The notes under the pieces were generated by a model, which was given only the letters and a program-made list of their open reading frames with translations, was not told the DNA's origin and searched no databases. A stretch of DNA of 64,000 bases, taken from NCBI GenBank assembly GCA_025677825.1, contig JAIXMO010000040.1, forward strand, positions 1 to 64,000, written 5' to 3'. Positions 14,414 through 26,603 of the stretch are shown piece after piece. Position 1 is the stretch's first letter, and each line of letters begins with the position of its first letter. Origin of the DNA: Helicostylum pulchrum (lineage: Eukaryota > Mucoromycota > Mucoromycetes > Mucorales > Mucoraceae). Made by a program: the position numbers and the translations under genes.

Positions 14414-15150
14414 TTAAAGCTTCTTTTCTTCAACTTCTTCCTCATCGTCACTTTCATCATCACCTTCAGGCTGTTACATATAAAGAAAGTTGAGCATATT
14501 AGTATTCCAAACACACACATATAAAAATATAGTAAAAAAAGAAAAAAAAAACTTTACCAAGTTATCCATATTAGGTAATCCACCACCAGCAGCACCAGCT
14601 TGAGCCATCAAGCTTTGGAAGTCTAATCCACCCATGGGATCAGCGGGTTGTTGACCCTCCTCCTCTTCTTCATCCTCATCTACCCACTTTTGGAAATCAA
14701 CCTTTAAAAAGTTAAGCTTACCACCCTTTTGGAGTTTAGGCCAGTAACCATCTTCCTTCTTATAAATAGCCATTGTTAAGTTACGAGCTGTTAAGTGTTG
14801 CTTGGATTTCTATTAAAAAAAATATATATATTAAAATTCTCCGTTAAAATAAATAAATAAAAGAAAAAACTTACCTCAACATCAACGTTGCCGTAGAACT
14901 CGATTTCGGCTTCATATTGGTTTTGTTCCTTTTCACCGGTACCCTTGAAGGTAAACTTGGTTTCGGTCAAATCAATTTTATGGTCCTATATTATTATATA
15001 AGTACTACTTTTTCCAATAGCAACAACAGAGAGAAAAAAAAAAACTTTTTTAAGGAAAAAACCTGTTATTACCTTAATATCAGAAATCTCAACTGTCAAG
15101 TAAATGACATCATTTATTTGGGCCCAGAGTACAGTAGGATGGAAAGGCAT
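14414..15150 (-). CDS. SBA1: Hsp90 co-chaperone p23/Sba1
   Basis: Binds and stabilises the closed ATP-bound state of Hsp90 in the cytosol. Exons are 15073-15150, 14875-14985, 14558-14809 and 14414-14470; 165 residues. The CS domain begins MPFHPTVLWAQINDVIYLTV and continues with DHKIDLTETKFTFKG and FYGNVD. The p23 signature around W is present (YWPKLQKGGKLNFLKVDFQKWVDED). The end is acidic, with a Gly/Met/Ala-rich stretch (MGGLDFQSLMAQAG), as in Sba1. It lies 243 bp downstream of the HMG gene start on the same strand; no shared function is implied. Confidence 0.93.
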
Positions 15151-16014
15151 TTGTGTGTGTGTGTATATAAAAAAAAGTACAGGAAACAAAAAGGATTTTT
15201 TTTTAAAAAAGAACGCGTTTTACTTTAGAGAAAATATCGGATATTCAAAACCTTCTCGATGACGCATTTTTGTGGGCCACCGGGTCTATTCCTTCTTTCG
15301 TTTTCCATTCCAATCTTTTTCGCCTTGGGGCAAAAAAAAAAGTAGTCGCTCTTATGCGACTTTTTGTTTCAAATAAAAAAGAACAATAAAACCACCTCGT
15401 TTTTTTTTTGGGGAAATTAAAAGTTTCTTTTGTTCTACATACAATAATCAAAGATATAATTATATCTCTAAATTTATCAACTCATTTCATGATATAAAAA
15501 AATAAGTTAAACTGCTGCGATCGGCAAACCAATCGAGCAATCGTCGGCAAGAAGTTGTTCTTCTAATTACGCCACTTTATCGGAGGAGTTACTATTTTAA
15601 TGCTTTTGAAGCAAGTCTATTTCTACGGAAATATGGTAGTTATGCCAACAGATACCTTCTTTTTTTTTAAGTTTTTCCGGTGATCACTATAATTTAAAGA
15701 TTGCTTAGCAACAAAAGCCTATACAGATATCACACGCTTGAAACCCTCAATAAAGTATACAGGTGACACCATCATAAAGATTTTTTAAAAAAAGCTAAGC
15801 AACCGTAAAAAAGGACTATTACGCTAATAAACCTGATACAGGAAAACACATCTTTTTACATGTGTGTTTCCTGCAAAAAAAAAAAAAAAAAATCGATTGA
15901 ATACCCCTCTCTTTAACATAAAAAGCTCTTTACAGCATTTTGGTCTTAATTGGTACGGTTGGGGGGTTTTTTTTTGCGCAAAATTACATAAAAAAAATAT
16001 GATTAGCTAAACCT
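15151..16014. other. Intergenic region upstream of p23
   Basis: A TG/GT microsatellite (about 15150-15163) sits just upstream of the p23 start, then AT-rich DNA. No supported ORF. It includes the hairpin annotated at 15839-15873 and several long A or T runs. Confidence 0.4.
15839..15873. repeat. Small inverted repeat (hairpin) followed by an A run
   Basis: The left arm CAGGAAAACACAT pairs with the right arm ATGTGTGTTTCCTG around an 8-base T-rich loop, with about one mismatch or bulge. An A run of about 18 follows directly. It is not next to a gene, so a terminator role is unlikely. It may be a relic of a short inverted-repeat element. Confidence 0.4.
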
Positions 16015-16229
16015 GTACGAAACAAAATAGTAAATAGACGCCCTATTTTATCGCAGGCATTCATATCATTTTTTTTCAACAGGTGTCTTTTTTTTTTTCT
16101 CTTCTTCACTTATTACTTTTGCTTTTTGTTTCTATGTTTTCGTTTTTGCTCGTTTTTTGTTTTTGTACGAACCGATACGGCTCTTCTTAGAGTAAACGGT
16201 CATCTTTAAAGGTAAGTGAAAAAAGTAAT
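16015..16229 (+). repeat. Recurrent leader module, copy 2
   Basis: Very close to copy 4 at 43950: both share TAGACGCCCTATTTTATC, CTTCACTTATTACTTTTGC, GTTTTCGTTTT, CGATACGG-like and CTTTAAAGGTAAGTGAAAAA boxes in the same order. It ends at an ATG (16230) followed by ACACACATTTTTTTTAATCG. The reading frame opened by that ATG closes after 11 codons, so the gene once attached here is broken. Confidence 0.65.
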
Positions 16230-17417
16230 ATGACACACATTTTTTTTAATCGACTGTGCAAATAGAACCGTGTATCCAGAATTTCCCCAGGTTTTTACAG
16301 TATTTTTTTTAACTTCTGGGTTCTGACTTGATCGCAAAAGGCGCAACAGGAAACTCATCCGCTATCAAAGATCATTACTTCGACTCTGGCCAATGATACA
16401 TATGATTATAATGTTGCAGACAGTAAATGGATGTCTAACGGTTGTCGATCAGATTTAGTTTCAGAACCGAAATCTCTATCTATCCCCCGTTGTCATTGAA
16501 TTTCAAAAATCAATGAATAATATTTTTATGAAACGTGCCATTCAGTACGCTTTGCAAGTTTGGCCTAGTTTGCCATAGTTCTCTGCAGGGAAAGACTGTT
16601 GTCCAGTCTAATCCTACTGATCCCATATGCTCACCAATGCTACCAGATTGATTCCATTATATTGATTATTTCGTATGAGTAGCTTGTCCAGCGACATTAA
16701 ATCATTGACAGAACCGAGCCACATCCTTGGATGTCGATCCTGCCTCTACTTTCACTACTGTCCCCAGTACCATATCTTCTGAAGTTTTACCTTCTCCCTC
16801 AAATAATGTATCTTTATATCAAAGAGGTATGACGTTTGTTTTGCAGTTCAAGGCAGCCAGAATTAAACAAGGAAAGAAACGTATGGACTGGAAATCATGT
16901 ATGAAAGAAAGGCACAAAAATGGTTTACTCTTAAATTATAAATAAATACCAATGCCTTAAAAGAAATAAATGTCGTTTTTTTTCTTATAACTTCTCTTTG
17001 CTAAGGCACTTAATAAAGTATCTCGCATAATGAGAAACAAAGCCTTCAAAGCCATTTAAATATAAACTATGGCTTTATGAATGGCCGTATTATCTATAAC
17101 CAGGTAACGGCCCTTCACCATCGTATCCATAACACTACTCAAAAATTCAGGAAAATTCTCTCTACGCGTGCCAACTCTACCTCAACGACTCCAGCTTCAC
17201 TGTCTCCAACCGTACCAATTAAGACTAAAATCTTGTATTCATATGCCAAGTACGCGAAAAAAAAAAAGGTTTTCGTTTTTAACCCCAGCTTAACAAGAAA
17301 AAAAGACGGTGCGGTTTAGTACTTCGAACAAGCGAAAAGCAGTCCTATTCGGGCCCTCACTACTCTTAATAACGTTTTGGCTACCAAACAATGAGATCCT
17401 TCTTTTAAAACGATAAT
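16230..17417 (+). pseudogene. Decayed sequence behind leader copy 2
   Basis: No continuous gene can be built. Short open pieces exist at about 16727-16945 (Ser/Thr/Pro-rich, then basic with KQGKKRMDWKSCMKER) and 17077-17319 (Ser/Thr-rich, then basic). Neither resembles a family I know. Given the leader at the left they are probably remains of a lineage-specific gene, but this is weak. The last 100 bases should hold the eS1 promoter. Confidence 0.3.
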
Positions 17418-18693
17418 ATGGGTACGTACATACCATCCATCCAATATCGACATATCAATGCAATGTATTAATCCATCCTCCCTTTTTATTGAATAGCTGT
17501 CGGCAAGAATAAGTAAGCAATCGTTGGCAAAAAAAGAAAAATATATACATTTTTTTTTAAAAAAAAATATTACTCGAATGGAACATTCTCATTGACCTTC
17601 AACTTTGTATTTTATTAGGCGTCTTTCAAAGGGAAAGAAGGGTTTGAAGAAGAAGGTGTAAGTAAAAACCTCTTTTGCTTTTTAATTTTACTTTACGAGA
17701 GAGAGCGAGAAACAGATAAGAAAGAGAATCGATAAAGAGGAAAAAAACAGAACTTTTTTTTTTGAAGACTACTTGATCGAAAAAGTTACTTTATGGATCG
17801 CGGTTTTTATCAGTTCAACTTTTTTTTATTTATTCTGTAACAACAATTCAATCCAACATGAACAACAACTTGATATATATATTTTTTCTCTCGCTCTCGT
17901 TCTATAAAAATACTTTTTTTCATGTAACTTACACGCTTTTTTTAAACTTAGCGTTGACCCCTTCACCCGTAAGGATTGGTATGATATCAAGGCTCCTTCC
18001 ATGTTCGATGTCCGTCAAGTCGGTAAGACTCTTGTCAACCGTACTCAAGGTCTCCGTAACGCCAACGACTCTCTCCTCGGTCGTGTTGTTGAGATGTCTC
18101 TCGGTGATTTATCCAAGGATGAGTCTCGTTCTTTCCGTAAGATCCAATTGAAGGTTGATGAAATCCAAGGTAAGAACTGTCTTACCAATTTCTACCGTAT
18201 GGACATGACCACCGATAAGCTCCGTTCCATGGTCAAGAAGTGGCAATCTTTGATTGAGGCTTTTGTTGATATCAAGACTACCGATGGTTATCTTGTTCGT
18301 CTCTTCACTGTCTCCTTCACTTCTCGTCGTCGTAACCAAATCAAGAAGACCACCTATGCTCAAGCTGCTCAAATCCGTCAAATCCGTAAGAAGATGTTCG
18401 AGATCATGACTGAAGAAGCTGTTGCTTGTGATCTTAAGGAACTTGTTGCCAAGGTTACCTCTTCCGCCTCTGCCTCTGCTCAAGATGCTATCGCTGTCCG
18501 CATCGAAAAGGCTTGTCAAGGTATCTATCCTCTCCAAAACACTTACACCCGTAAGGTCAAGATCCTCAAGGCTCCCAAGTTCGATGTCTCTGCTCTTTTG
18601 GCTCTTCACGGTGGTGCTAATGCCGCTGGTGATGATACTGGTGCTAAGGCCTCCAAGGATTTCGTTGAACCCGCTATCCAAGCTTCCGTCTAA
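17418..18693 (+). CDS. RPS1: 40S ribosomal protein eS1 (S3Ae)
   Basis: Component of the small ribosomal subunit near the mRNA exit. Exons are 17418-17421, 17497-17512, 17619-17657 and 17952-18693, giving 266 residues. The first coding exon is only four bases (ATG G) and the second sixteen; together with the third they encode [20 protein letters not shown], the canonical basic start. The main exon continues [19 protein letters not shown], then the conserved core ([49 protein letters not shown]) and an Ala/Gly-rich tail. Codon use is strongly biased (CGT, AAG, GTC, CTC), unlike most neighbours, as expected of a highly expressed gene. Two long frames overlapping it are shadows of this bias. Confidence 0.96.
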
Positions 18694-18803
18694 ACCGAAT
18701 ATATTTTACATATTTAAAAAAAATAAAATAGTTAAATGTCGCTTGCTTCCTTGCCCCATTTTTAAAAAACAAATTCTTTATGTGTATTATTTTGGTATTA
18801 TTC

Positions 18804-21713
18804 TTAAAAGAGTTGGTGTAATAGGAAAGGATGTAAGAAACCAAATAATACTTGGTATATAATCACTCCATTCATTATGTAAACGATTGGTTTTACAAAT
18901 CTAGGTATAAGAGTAAATAAGAGAGACCAATAATGTGCAATGTTCACTTACTTTAGTTCTAATCTATCAGGATTCTTTCCCAGTGTTACCAAATAAATAA
19001 TCATAAATAATGCAGGTATATCTTGCATTAATACAATAGGCGAAACATGATGGTGCGTCCAACCTATCATTATATCCTTCACATACACAATAACGCTAGG
19101 CACATAATAAGGTAATAAAGATGTCAAGAATACTAACCAAGATAATCTATAGTAATACATATTTCGAATTTTTGGTAAATCAGATCTAGCTGCCACATGA
19201 GCAACAGCCGTCATAAATAACCAAATAATAAAATACACGGAGAATATCACAGAAGATGGTACAAACCCGATTAAAGCTATCGCCAGAGTCATATGAACTA
19301 CCATTGGTTTTATACTTGCATTTTGAGTTCGTACTTGCATAGGAAACAAGCGTAGAGGTATTGCCAATACTGTAACGATAGTAGATACAGCTAGCCAAAT
19401 AATCAATGTTAATCCGATACTCAATGAAAATGTAAATAATAATAAGCCGGTCATCATCCAATCATCCGATCCGAACAAGATACTTTCTGAAGGATAGTAG
19501 AATTGAACCCCACTAGCAATTAAAAGTAGCCCAACTAGTTGAAGAAGAGGTCCCTTTAAGCATTGAGATAAAGCAATTTCAAATCGAATGAATTCACCTA
19601 AAGAAAAGAAAAAAATAAAATTAAACGTTTTTTGAAATAAATGATAATAATTTCCACTTTACGTTTTCCATTGATAGTATAAGTGTATAATTGAGATAAG
19701 AGCACAACAAAGGAAATTGCCCAAAAAAACAATACCATAATACTACCATACCGAAGTACACAACGACCTAAAGTAGCGTACCAATCAACCTTTATAGATA
19801 TATCCAGTACTTCATTATCCATAAAAAATCGTAACTGTAGTCCCTTTCGATCAAGCTCTTGATGAAACGTAATTCGATCCGAGACGCCGATCTCAAGTCC
19901 TCTAAAGTACTTTACTTCACTATCACCAATCGATTGCTGCATCATTGGCTTAAATAAACTTTTCTCGGTCCCATTAATTAAGTCAATTTTGATATCAAAT
20001 GCAAAAAGTGAGTTCCGAATAAAAGGAAAACTGTGTACTGGATGTTCTTTGTCGATATGAATACTAATACCACCATAGCCAATATCTATCAAAACTAGTA
20101 TAAATAATAATAATAATAATAAAATACTCCTTTTTATATACGTTACCCCAAACGTGATATGGATGTACAACTGGTTTATCAGATACACTACGTCCTATTA
20201 AAAACACCTCATTATCACCATCCAAAATCTTTTCTCCACCATGATCAATAACACCAATATACTTGAACCCATTATTGACAACTTGTAGTAATCGATAGGG
20301 GTTCGACCCAACAAGATTTTCGGCAGTACCTGAAGGTACCAAAGTAACCTTGGGTTTAATATAACTACACTCAAGCCTTTCCAAGCCATCACACCCAACA
20401 ATCGACCAACGCATATCAAATTGTGGTTGAATATTTGTTGTTAGTTCCAATTTTTCAGACGCAGCAGCAGCAACAAGAGTGATAGAAGAAGACACCTGTT
20501 TACTACTAAACCCAAGTCTAATATACGACCGAACTCCTCGATTGACGAGTTTACTTACATCAACTTTTTGAATTTGTTGTCCAATTCGCATCCCCTGCAA
20601 TAAGTGATACTCAAACACGCGCATGCGCTCCTCTACCGTATTATCACCATTCACCACATCCAACAAGGTACTTGACAACACTTGAATAAACTGCTTGCAC
20701 CATAAAATCGCCATATGGTCACATCCGGTCCAAACCCCCGGTATAGACGTAGTGTAGGTTGTAAACCCGTTGGTCTTTGGCACAACTTTATCCACCACCA
20801 CACCATCGGAATGAATAATATTATCCAACGACCCGCCCGCAATTGAAATTAGCACAGTGTCTTTTAACTGACGTTGATGCGTCTTCCAATAGGTTTTTAT
20901 ATCTTTGTAGGCTCTGTAAATACCAGTATCTAATAAAAGCGGTGCGGATAAATGAGGTGTGGCGATGGTAACAATGGTTCGGATACTGTAAGGGGTATAA
21001 TTGGGTTGCATAAACATGGCTCGAGCAACAATACCGCCCATCGAGTGTCCAATAATCATGACAGGTACGGGGCGTGGGTACATGGCTTGAATTCGTTTAA
21101 TTACTGCGTTAAGGTATACTGCTTGATCTATCAAATTTTGTCCGTTCAATGCAGATAATTCTTCATTCAGGTCAACTTTATTCAACAACAAAACATAAGT
21201 TCTCCCGTTAAACTTTTTTTTATATATATACGTGTATTATTACCTGTAAAGAAATCAATGTTTTTTCTTTGTTCTGGATTTTGATGATACAATTGAGTGG
21301 TTGTAGAGGCTAGTGATCTTATTTGTCCGTAACTACCAGCTTGCCCCGGAATAAATAACGCGGGTGTACCATAGAGCTACGTTAAAAATAATAATAAGTA
21401 AACCCTTTTTTTTATGGCAGTATACGTTTTTTTTTACCGTATCACTATCACGATAACCATCGCGATAAATATAAAGTTTATACTTTAAACTGAATGTTGA
21501 CACGACATTATCAATCTCAATATACTTTGGGTACGAAAAAGTCATGTCACAATTCTGAATATTGTTTCGTTGTAAAGGAGAGATGAAAGACTTTGTACTT
21601 TGAAAAAAGTATGCGTCAAACAACGTGAATAGTTCAACTAGTGTTAGTGCTATAATAAACCATACAAGTATCCTAGAGTTGGAACCTGCATAAAGTCTAG
21701 TTAAACCCAACAT
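18804..21713 (-). CDS. BST1: GPI inositol-deacylase (Bst1/PGAP1)
   Basis: ER membrane lipase that removes the inositol-linked acyl chain from GPI anchors, needed for export and quality control of GPI proteins. Exons: 21438-21713, 21244-21376, 20147-21175, 19663-20094, 18952-19597 and a proposed last exon 18804-18900; 870 residues. An N-terminal membrane segment (ILVWFIIALTLVELF) precedes the alpha/beta-hydrolase fold: LYGTPALFIPGQAGSYGQ, then the nucleophile elbow MIIGHSMGGIVARAMF, and later GVWTGCDHMAILWC holding a catalytic His. The C-terminal half is a series of hydrophobic helices. Without the last intron the protein would stop at ...RLELK; splicing GTAAGTG...ACCTAG adds about 31 mostly hydrophobic residues. 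The final exon is likely but unproven. Confidence 0.88.
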
Positions 21714-21976
21714 AAATAAAAAAAAGAAAAGAAGCAAAAAATATATTTATAATTCAAAAAAAGTCTATTTTATTTTTATTGATTCTAATTGTGGGAGTTT
21801 TTTTTTGTGTTTTTTGAAAGAGAAAGATGCAAAAATGAAGATATAAAACATAAACGAACACATTTGATGGTGGAATATGGCAACATGATTAAACGTAAGA
21901 AAAAGGGAGGGGAAGGGATAAATGATATAAAAAAAGAAATAAATAAGGTAAAAGGTTAAAAAACGATAAAACGAAA

Positions 21977-24900
21977 TTAATCGCTATCAGTATCAGGTTC
22001 CTTAACACCACCTTCGATTAACCACTTGAGATGACGAGCACGGTGACGTTCTTCTGATAACTTGATATCATTTCTGGTCTTCTTCTTTTTCTTGGAGATC
22101 TTTGCGTTTACCTTTTCTTCATCAATGATGGTTTCATCTTGAACAGAGGTGATACCATCTCTATAAAGCTTACCACCGATCAACTTCCAACTTTCAGGAC
22201 ACAATGCGTCCACAAATTCATTGGAATGAGAAATCATGACAACAGCACCTTCCCACTTTTTGATAGCAGTAGCAAGACCACCGAGAGCTTCACGATCCAA
22301 GAAATTAGTAGGTTCATCAAGCACTAACATATGACAATTGTTCCACATAGCAGCGGCAATCACAACCTTAACCTTTTGACCACCGGAGAGTGCACTCATC
22401 TTTGTGAATTGAGCAATATCAGGATCAAGACCAATATCATTGAAATGTTGACGAATTTGAGGAATACTTAAATCACGGTAAAGCAAACCTTCACGAGAAG
22501 CTTCCTTATCATCGAATTGTTGAACAATCTTTGCGAAACCAAGTTCAAGCAACTTTTCACGAGTAAACCAGGTGTTGTGTTTATGAATCATGTTTCTCCA
22601 CTTGATCTCATATTGGAAAGTCTTCTTGAATTTAGTACGACCCAAGAGGGCTTCAATTTGACGAGGTGTTCCATTGACTGTGATCATCTTATCCATTTGT
22701 GCAAGCTCATCGGCACTCCATTGACGGGAAGACTTTTCGGCAACTTCCTTATCTTCACCAGTAGAGTAACGCCATTGTAAGTAATCAGTAGGAGTCTTTT
22801 CAAGATGTTGGTTTAAATGATGGAAAGCATGTTGGGCAACATAACCGATACGGAGAGCAGGATGACGCCAGACAGTACCAGTTTGAGGAACAGTCTCACC
22901 AGTTAAAAGCTTAATCATAGTAGACTTACCAGCACCATTGGGTCCAACAACGGCAACACGAGAGGAGAGAGACAAATAAGCGGTGGCGTCGTAAAGAGAG
23001 GGAGTCTTGTTACCAGGATAAGTGAAAGTACAATCATTGATCTTGAGAATAGCCTTTGTATTGGAACGAACACCTTGTAAGACGGAAGGCTTGGGGAAAG
23101 TGAACTCAATAGTAGAAGCATCAAGATGATAATAAGTACGAGCAGGAGGATAGACAGCAACGAAGTCAGACAAGTTACCGTGATACAAACGAAGCTTTCT
23201 TCCTTCATAATGAAGAATTTGAGTACAAACATTATCCAAGAAACCGGAGTCGTGAGAAACAATAAGACAAGTAACTTGAGATTGAGCGTTCAAATAGTCT
23301 TCTAACCACTTGATGTTGGTAGTATCCAAATGATTAGTAGGTTCATCCAACAATAAAATATCAGCCTTGGAAAGAATAGCACGAGCAAGTTCAAGCTTCA
23401 TCTTCCAACCACCAGATAAAGAAGAAACGGGCATTTCAAGACGAGCATCATCAAAACCAACATCACGGAGAGATTTTTCAATTTCATCACGAGGTAAGTC
23501 AGCTAAGAGAGAATCGGCAGAAACGTAATCAACAATATGAAGAGCGGGATCGGCAGCTTGAGAGTTGTAATCGACAAGAGCAGTACGGACTTCATCTTGA
23601 GAGGGGAAACCTTCAACCTTACCACTATGAATAGCGTTCATCAAAGTAGATTTACCAGCACCATTTTGACCACAAAGACCATAACGTTGACCACGATGCA
23701 ACTTCAATCTGGTATGACTTAAAAGAAGACGAGTACCATAAGCAAGAGAGAAATCATCAACACGACAGATCTCTTCACCTTCTTGCTCATCAATAGCAGC
23801 ATCATCTCCACCCTTATTACGACTCTTGTAAAGAGTATGGATTTCCTCATACACACCGTCAATAATAGCAGGGATATCAGACTTTACAATGAATGCCTTG
23901 AGATAAGCGGAGATAAGTTCAACCCATTTCTCCTTAACAAAGAAATCTTGACGGGTGAAATCGGCAATAATAGTAGCAATATAAGTAACATAGGGGTCAA
24001 AGAAGGAGTCAACGAAACCTTGGATCTTGGTACAAGCGGTCTTAACGGCCTTGGTACATTCTTCAACGGAGACCTCAGTCAAGTTACCATCAGCATCAGA
24101 CTTGACACTATGACCACCAGATTCGATCAAAGTTTGCTTGGCCTTGTTAGCCAAAACACGGATTTCAGGGAAAGCAGCAGTTTCAGCTTGACGCTCAATA
24201 CCAGGGAACAATTGAGGCAAAAATTGATGAGCGGTACGAGGATCACGCACGAGCTTACATAAATTGTCAGTGATAACAACAGTTTGACGCAAGACGGTAG
24301 TAGAACGTTCGTTTAAAGCTCTAGTCAAGAGAGGGACCATGATAGCAAGAGTAGGGCCATTGACTTCAGCAACAAAAGTAGTTTGGGCAAGCTTTTCAAT
24401 TGTCTCAGGTACACGGGTGGGGTTACCCATACACAAGACAAGATCCTTTAAATGTTTATAAATGTCGGGGTTACCACCAACGGAACAAATCTTCAACATG
24501 GCCTTTTCAGCAGCAGCGGCAACTTCTTTCTTGGTATCAGCAAGACAATCAGAAACAGCGGGGATAATTTCAGGCAAACATTCACCAATTTGTTCAGGAG
24601 CTCTATCGGTGAAACGTTCCAACAGCTTTAAGGCACCAATCTTTGTTTGCCACTTCTTACTGTTACCATTACCGTAACCCATACCAATCAACAAGACGGG
24701 TAAAAGAGACTTTGTAGCTTCGGCAGGAATTGAATCAACCAAAGTGCGAGAAGCAACTTGGGCAGCTTCTTGAACAACAGCACCCTTATCAGCATAAAGA
24801 TCAAGGAAGGAATCAAGGTGCTTTAATAAGAGAGGTTCAATTTCATGACCCAATACCTCTTGCAAAGCATTGAACCCGATAAGTCCTCCTTCACGCTCTA

Positions 24901-25102
24901 AACCAGACTTCTTGTTCTTGATAGATCCAGAAAGCTTATCAAGAATCTTGCATGTCTTGATCATAATCATACCTTGAGATTGAATCGTCTTGGCGAGATC
25001 TTGAGCTGCCTTTTCAACCTCTTCAGAAGTAGGAGCAGTGTTAATCTTGGCAAGGAGATCAGTAACCATTGTTACTTGTTCATTGGTTGCAGAAACCATC
25101 AT
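21977..25102 (-). CDS. YEF3: Translation elongation factor 3 (eEF3)
   Basis: Fungal ABC-F ATPase that helps release deacylated tRNA from the ribosomal E site. One uninterrupted exon, 1041 residues, the family's usual length. The N-terminal third is HEAT repeats (KAKQTLIESGGHS region and before). A four-helix section is followed by two ABC modules: Walker A GQNGAGKST with SGGWKMKLELARAI and LLLDEPTNHLD, then GPNGAGKST with SGGQKVKVVIAAAMW and LVLDEPTNFLD. A chromodomain-like insertion lies in the second module (YEIKWRNMIHKHNTWF). The tail is basic (SKKKKKTRNDIKLSEERHRARH) for rRNA contact. Codon use is strongly biased, and open frames on the other strand across this gene are artefacts of that bias. 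Lack of introns in a 3.1-kb gene is notable here. Confidence 0.97.
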   Translation of the reverse strand: MMVSATNEQVTMVTDLLAKINTAPTSEEVEKAAQDLAKTIQSQGMIMIKTCKILDKLSGSIKNKKSGLEREGGLIGFNALQEVLGHEIEPLLLKHLDSFLDLYADKGAVVQEAAQVASRTLVDSIPAEATKSLLPVLLIGMGYGNGNSKKWQTKIGALKLLERFTDRAPEQIGECLPEIIPAVSDCLADTKKEVAAAAEKAMLKICSVGGNPDIYKHLKDLVLCMGNPTRVPETIEKLAQTTFVAEVNGPTLAIMVPLLTRALNERSTTVLRQTVVITDNLCKLVRDPRTAHQFLPQLFPGIERQAETAAFPEIRVLANKAKQTLIESGGHSVKSDADGNLTEVSVEECTKAVKTACTKIQGFVDSFFDPYVTYIATIIADFTRQDFFVKEKWVELISAYLKAFIVKSDIPAIIDGVYEEIHTLYKSRNKGGDDAAIDEQEGEEICRVDDFSLAYGTRLLLSHTRLKLHRGQRYGLCGQNGAGKSTLMNAIHSGKVEGFPSQDEVRTALVDYNSQAADPALHIVDYVSADSLLADLPRDEIEKSLRDVGFDDARLEMPVSSLSGGWKMKLELARAILSKADILLLDEPTNHLDTTNIKWLEDYLNAQSQVTCLIVSHDSGFLDNVCTQILHYEGRKLRLYHGNLSDFVAVYPPARTYYHLDASTIEFTFPKPSVLQGVRSNTKAILKINDCTFTYPGNKTPSLYDATAYLSLSSRVAVVGPNGAGKSTMIKLLTGETVPQTGTVWRHPALRIGYVAQHAFHHLNQHLEKTPTDYLQWRYSTGEDKEVAEKSSRQWSADELAQMDKMITVNGTPRQIEALLGRTKFKKTFQYEIKWRNMIHKHNTWFTREKLLELGFAKIVQQFDDKEASREGLLYRDLSIPQIRQHFNDIGLDPDIAQFTKMSALSGGQKVKVVIAAAMWNNCHMLVLDEPTNFLDREALGGLATAIKKWEGAVVMISHSNEFVDALCPESWKLIGGKLYRDGITSVQDETIIDEEKVNAKISKKKKKTRNDIKLSEERHRARHLKWLIEGGVKEPDTDSD

Positions 25103-26290
25103 CTAAGTTCTGTTCCTTGGAAAAAAAGATAAGAGGAAACAAAAAGGATGGATAAAACAAGATAGTATAAATAGATGTTTTTAAAAAAAATTTGCTTGGT
25201 TAAAACTCAGTACATGATTTCACCTGAAATCTCTTTCCTATTGATCAGGCAGTCACTTTTTTTTTTTCTTTTTTTCTTAAAAAAAGAAATATATTTTTTT
25301 CCCTTTTTTCAGCACCCAATTCATAGCAGCATGAATTTACTGCTGTCAACTGCTTACTTTTAAGAACATCATTTTAAACCATACAAGTTGTGGCATGTAA
25401 AAATCGCTTACGGCTATTGGAATTCTTTTAGTTGAGTGTCAATATACAACGTAGTACAAACGTTGCTTGTGTAATTACTGTTTCTTTCAGGTACTGAAAT
25501 TTGGGACTGTTTGAACGCTTATAAAATAAAAGCCGGTTAAATTACATTTTCATTTTCGATAATATTACAACATTTATGAATGAGATTGGTGCATTATCTT
25601 TTAACGTTTAATTGTTATTTCAAATAGAACCAGAACGGAGCCAAACAGATATTCAAAAAGGGGGGCTCCTCCGCTTAACAAGCGTCAATATACTCTATTA
25701 GCTGACGAACATTTAAATTTTTTTTTTAATATATCGAAAACTGGTTAGGGTCTGCTATTAGATCCAAAATAACCGAAAAGAAGCCTCCAGGAAAAGCTGG
25801 CTACGGGAAATAAAAACAGTGAAGGTGATCGTATTTACCGATTATAAAACACAACAAGAGTAAAATAGCACTGGAAGATCTTTTAGTCTGTAAAAGTCAT
25901 TAAATCTAATCTAAGTGTAACAATCATAATCACAATAGTGTAGCCACTATTGAAATTAGTATGAATAACAAACGAGAGTTTTGCAATCCCTTTTACCGGG
26001 ATTAATTTTACAATTAAGAATAAGAAATAAACGTTATCACACTTTTAATCTTATTCGATCTATTTTATTAATTTTTCTGTGTCAAATCTAAAAGTATGGG
26101 CAAAAAAAAAACAAGTGAAATGGCAAGAGTTTGTTGTCAAGAATTTTGATGATTTAATATCCCTTATGCATATATTGAAAAACAGAGATTCCGTAAAATA
26201 CTGTAAGTCTGGAAGCATGCAGGGTGATGCTCCTTCGTGAGCGTAGCAATCGAAAAAAAAAGCAGTTATTTGATTAACTACATCACATGA
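25103..26290. other. Intergenic region upstream of eEF3
   Basis: The first 300 bases upstream of eEF3 hold T and A runs and should be its promoter. The rest shows no open frame or repeat that I can identify. Confidence 0.4.
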
Positions 26291-26603
26291 GCAAATATAG
26301 ACTGTATTTTATCATAAAATTAATCTTTTTTTTTATCATCAGTAATCATTTTTCTTTTCTCTTTTACTGTATCTACCAGTAAGTACTATTTTTTTCGTAT
26401 GTACATCCTTATATCTTATATTGATTACTCCGCTTTTTCCTAGCTTTTGTTTTCTTTTTTTATGTCCGTACAAAAGGATAATGTTCTTCTGCGCTCAAAT
26501 ATGGCTCACACAACTGTGATAGCGTATAGATATCGAGCTGCCTTTTTTTTTTTTTTAAAAAAAAAAAAAAGATTTATAAAGGCAAGTAAAAAGTGACATA
26601 CCG
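26291..26603 (+). repeat. Recurrent leader module, copy 3 (diverged)
   Basis: It keeps TAGACTGTATTTTATCAT, a pyrimidine tract, and TTATAAAGGCAAGTAAAAAGTGACAT near 26574-26600, matching CTTTAAAGGTAAGTGAAAAAGTAATAT of copies 2 and 4. The ATG that ends the other copies is ATA here. A long T-then-A block at about 26541-26571 interrupts it. Confidence 0.5.

Noticed and set aside
18109..18681. 190-codon minus frame across eS1
   Set aside because: Antisense shadow caused by the strong codon bias of the eS1 gene.
23783..24262. 159-codon + frame across eEF3
   Set aside because: Antisense shadow of the codon-biased eEF3 gene; the same applies to other + frames at 22139-24677.
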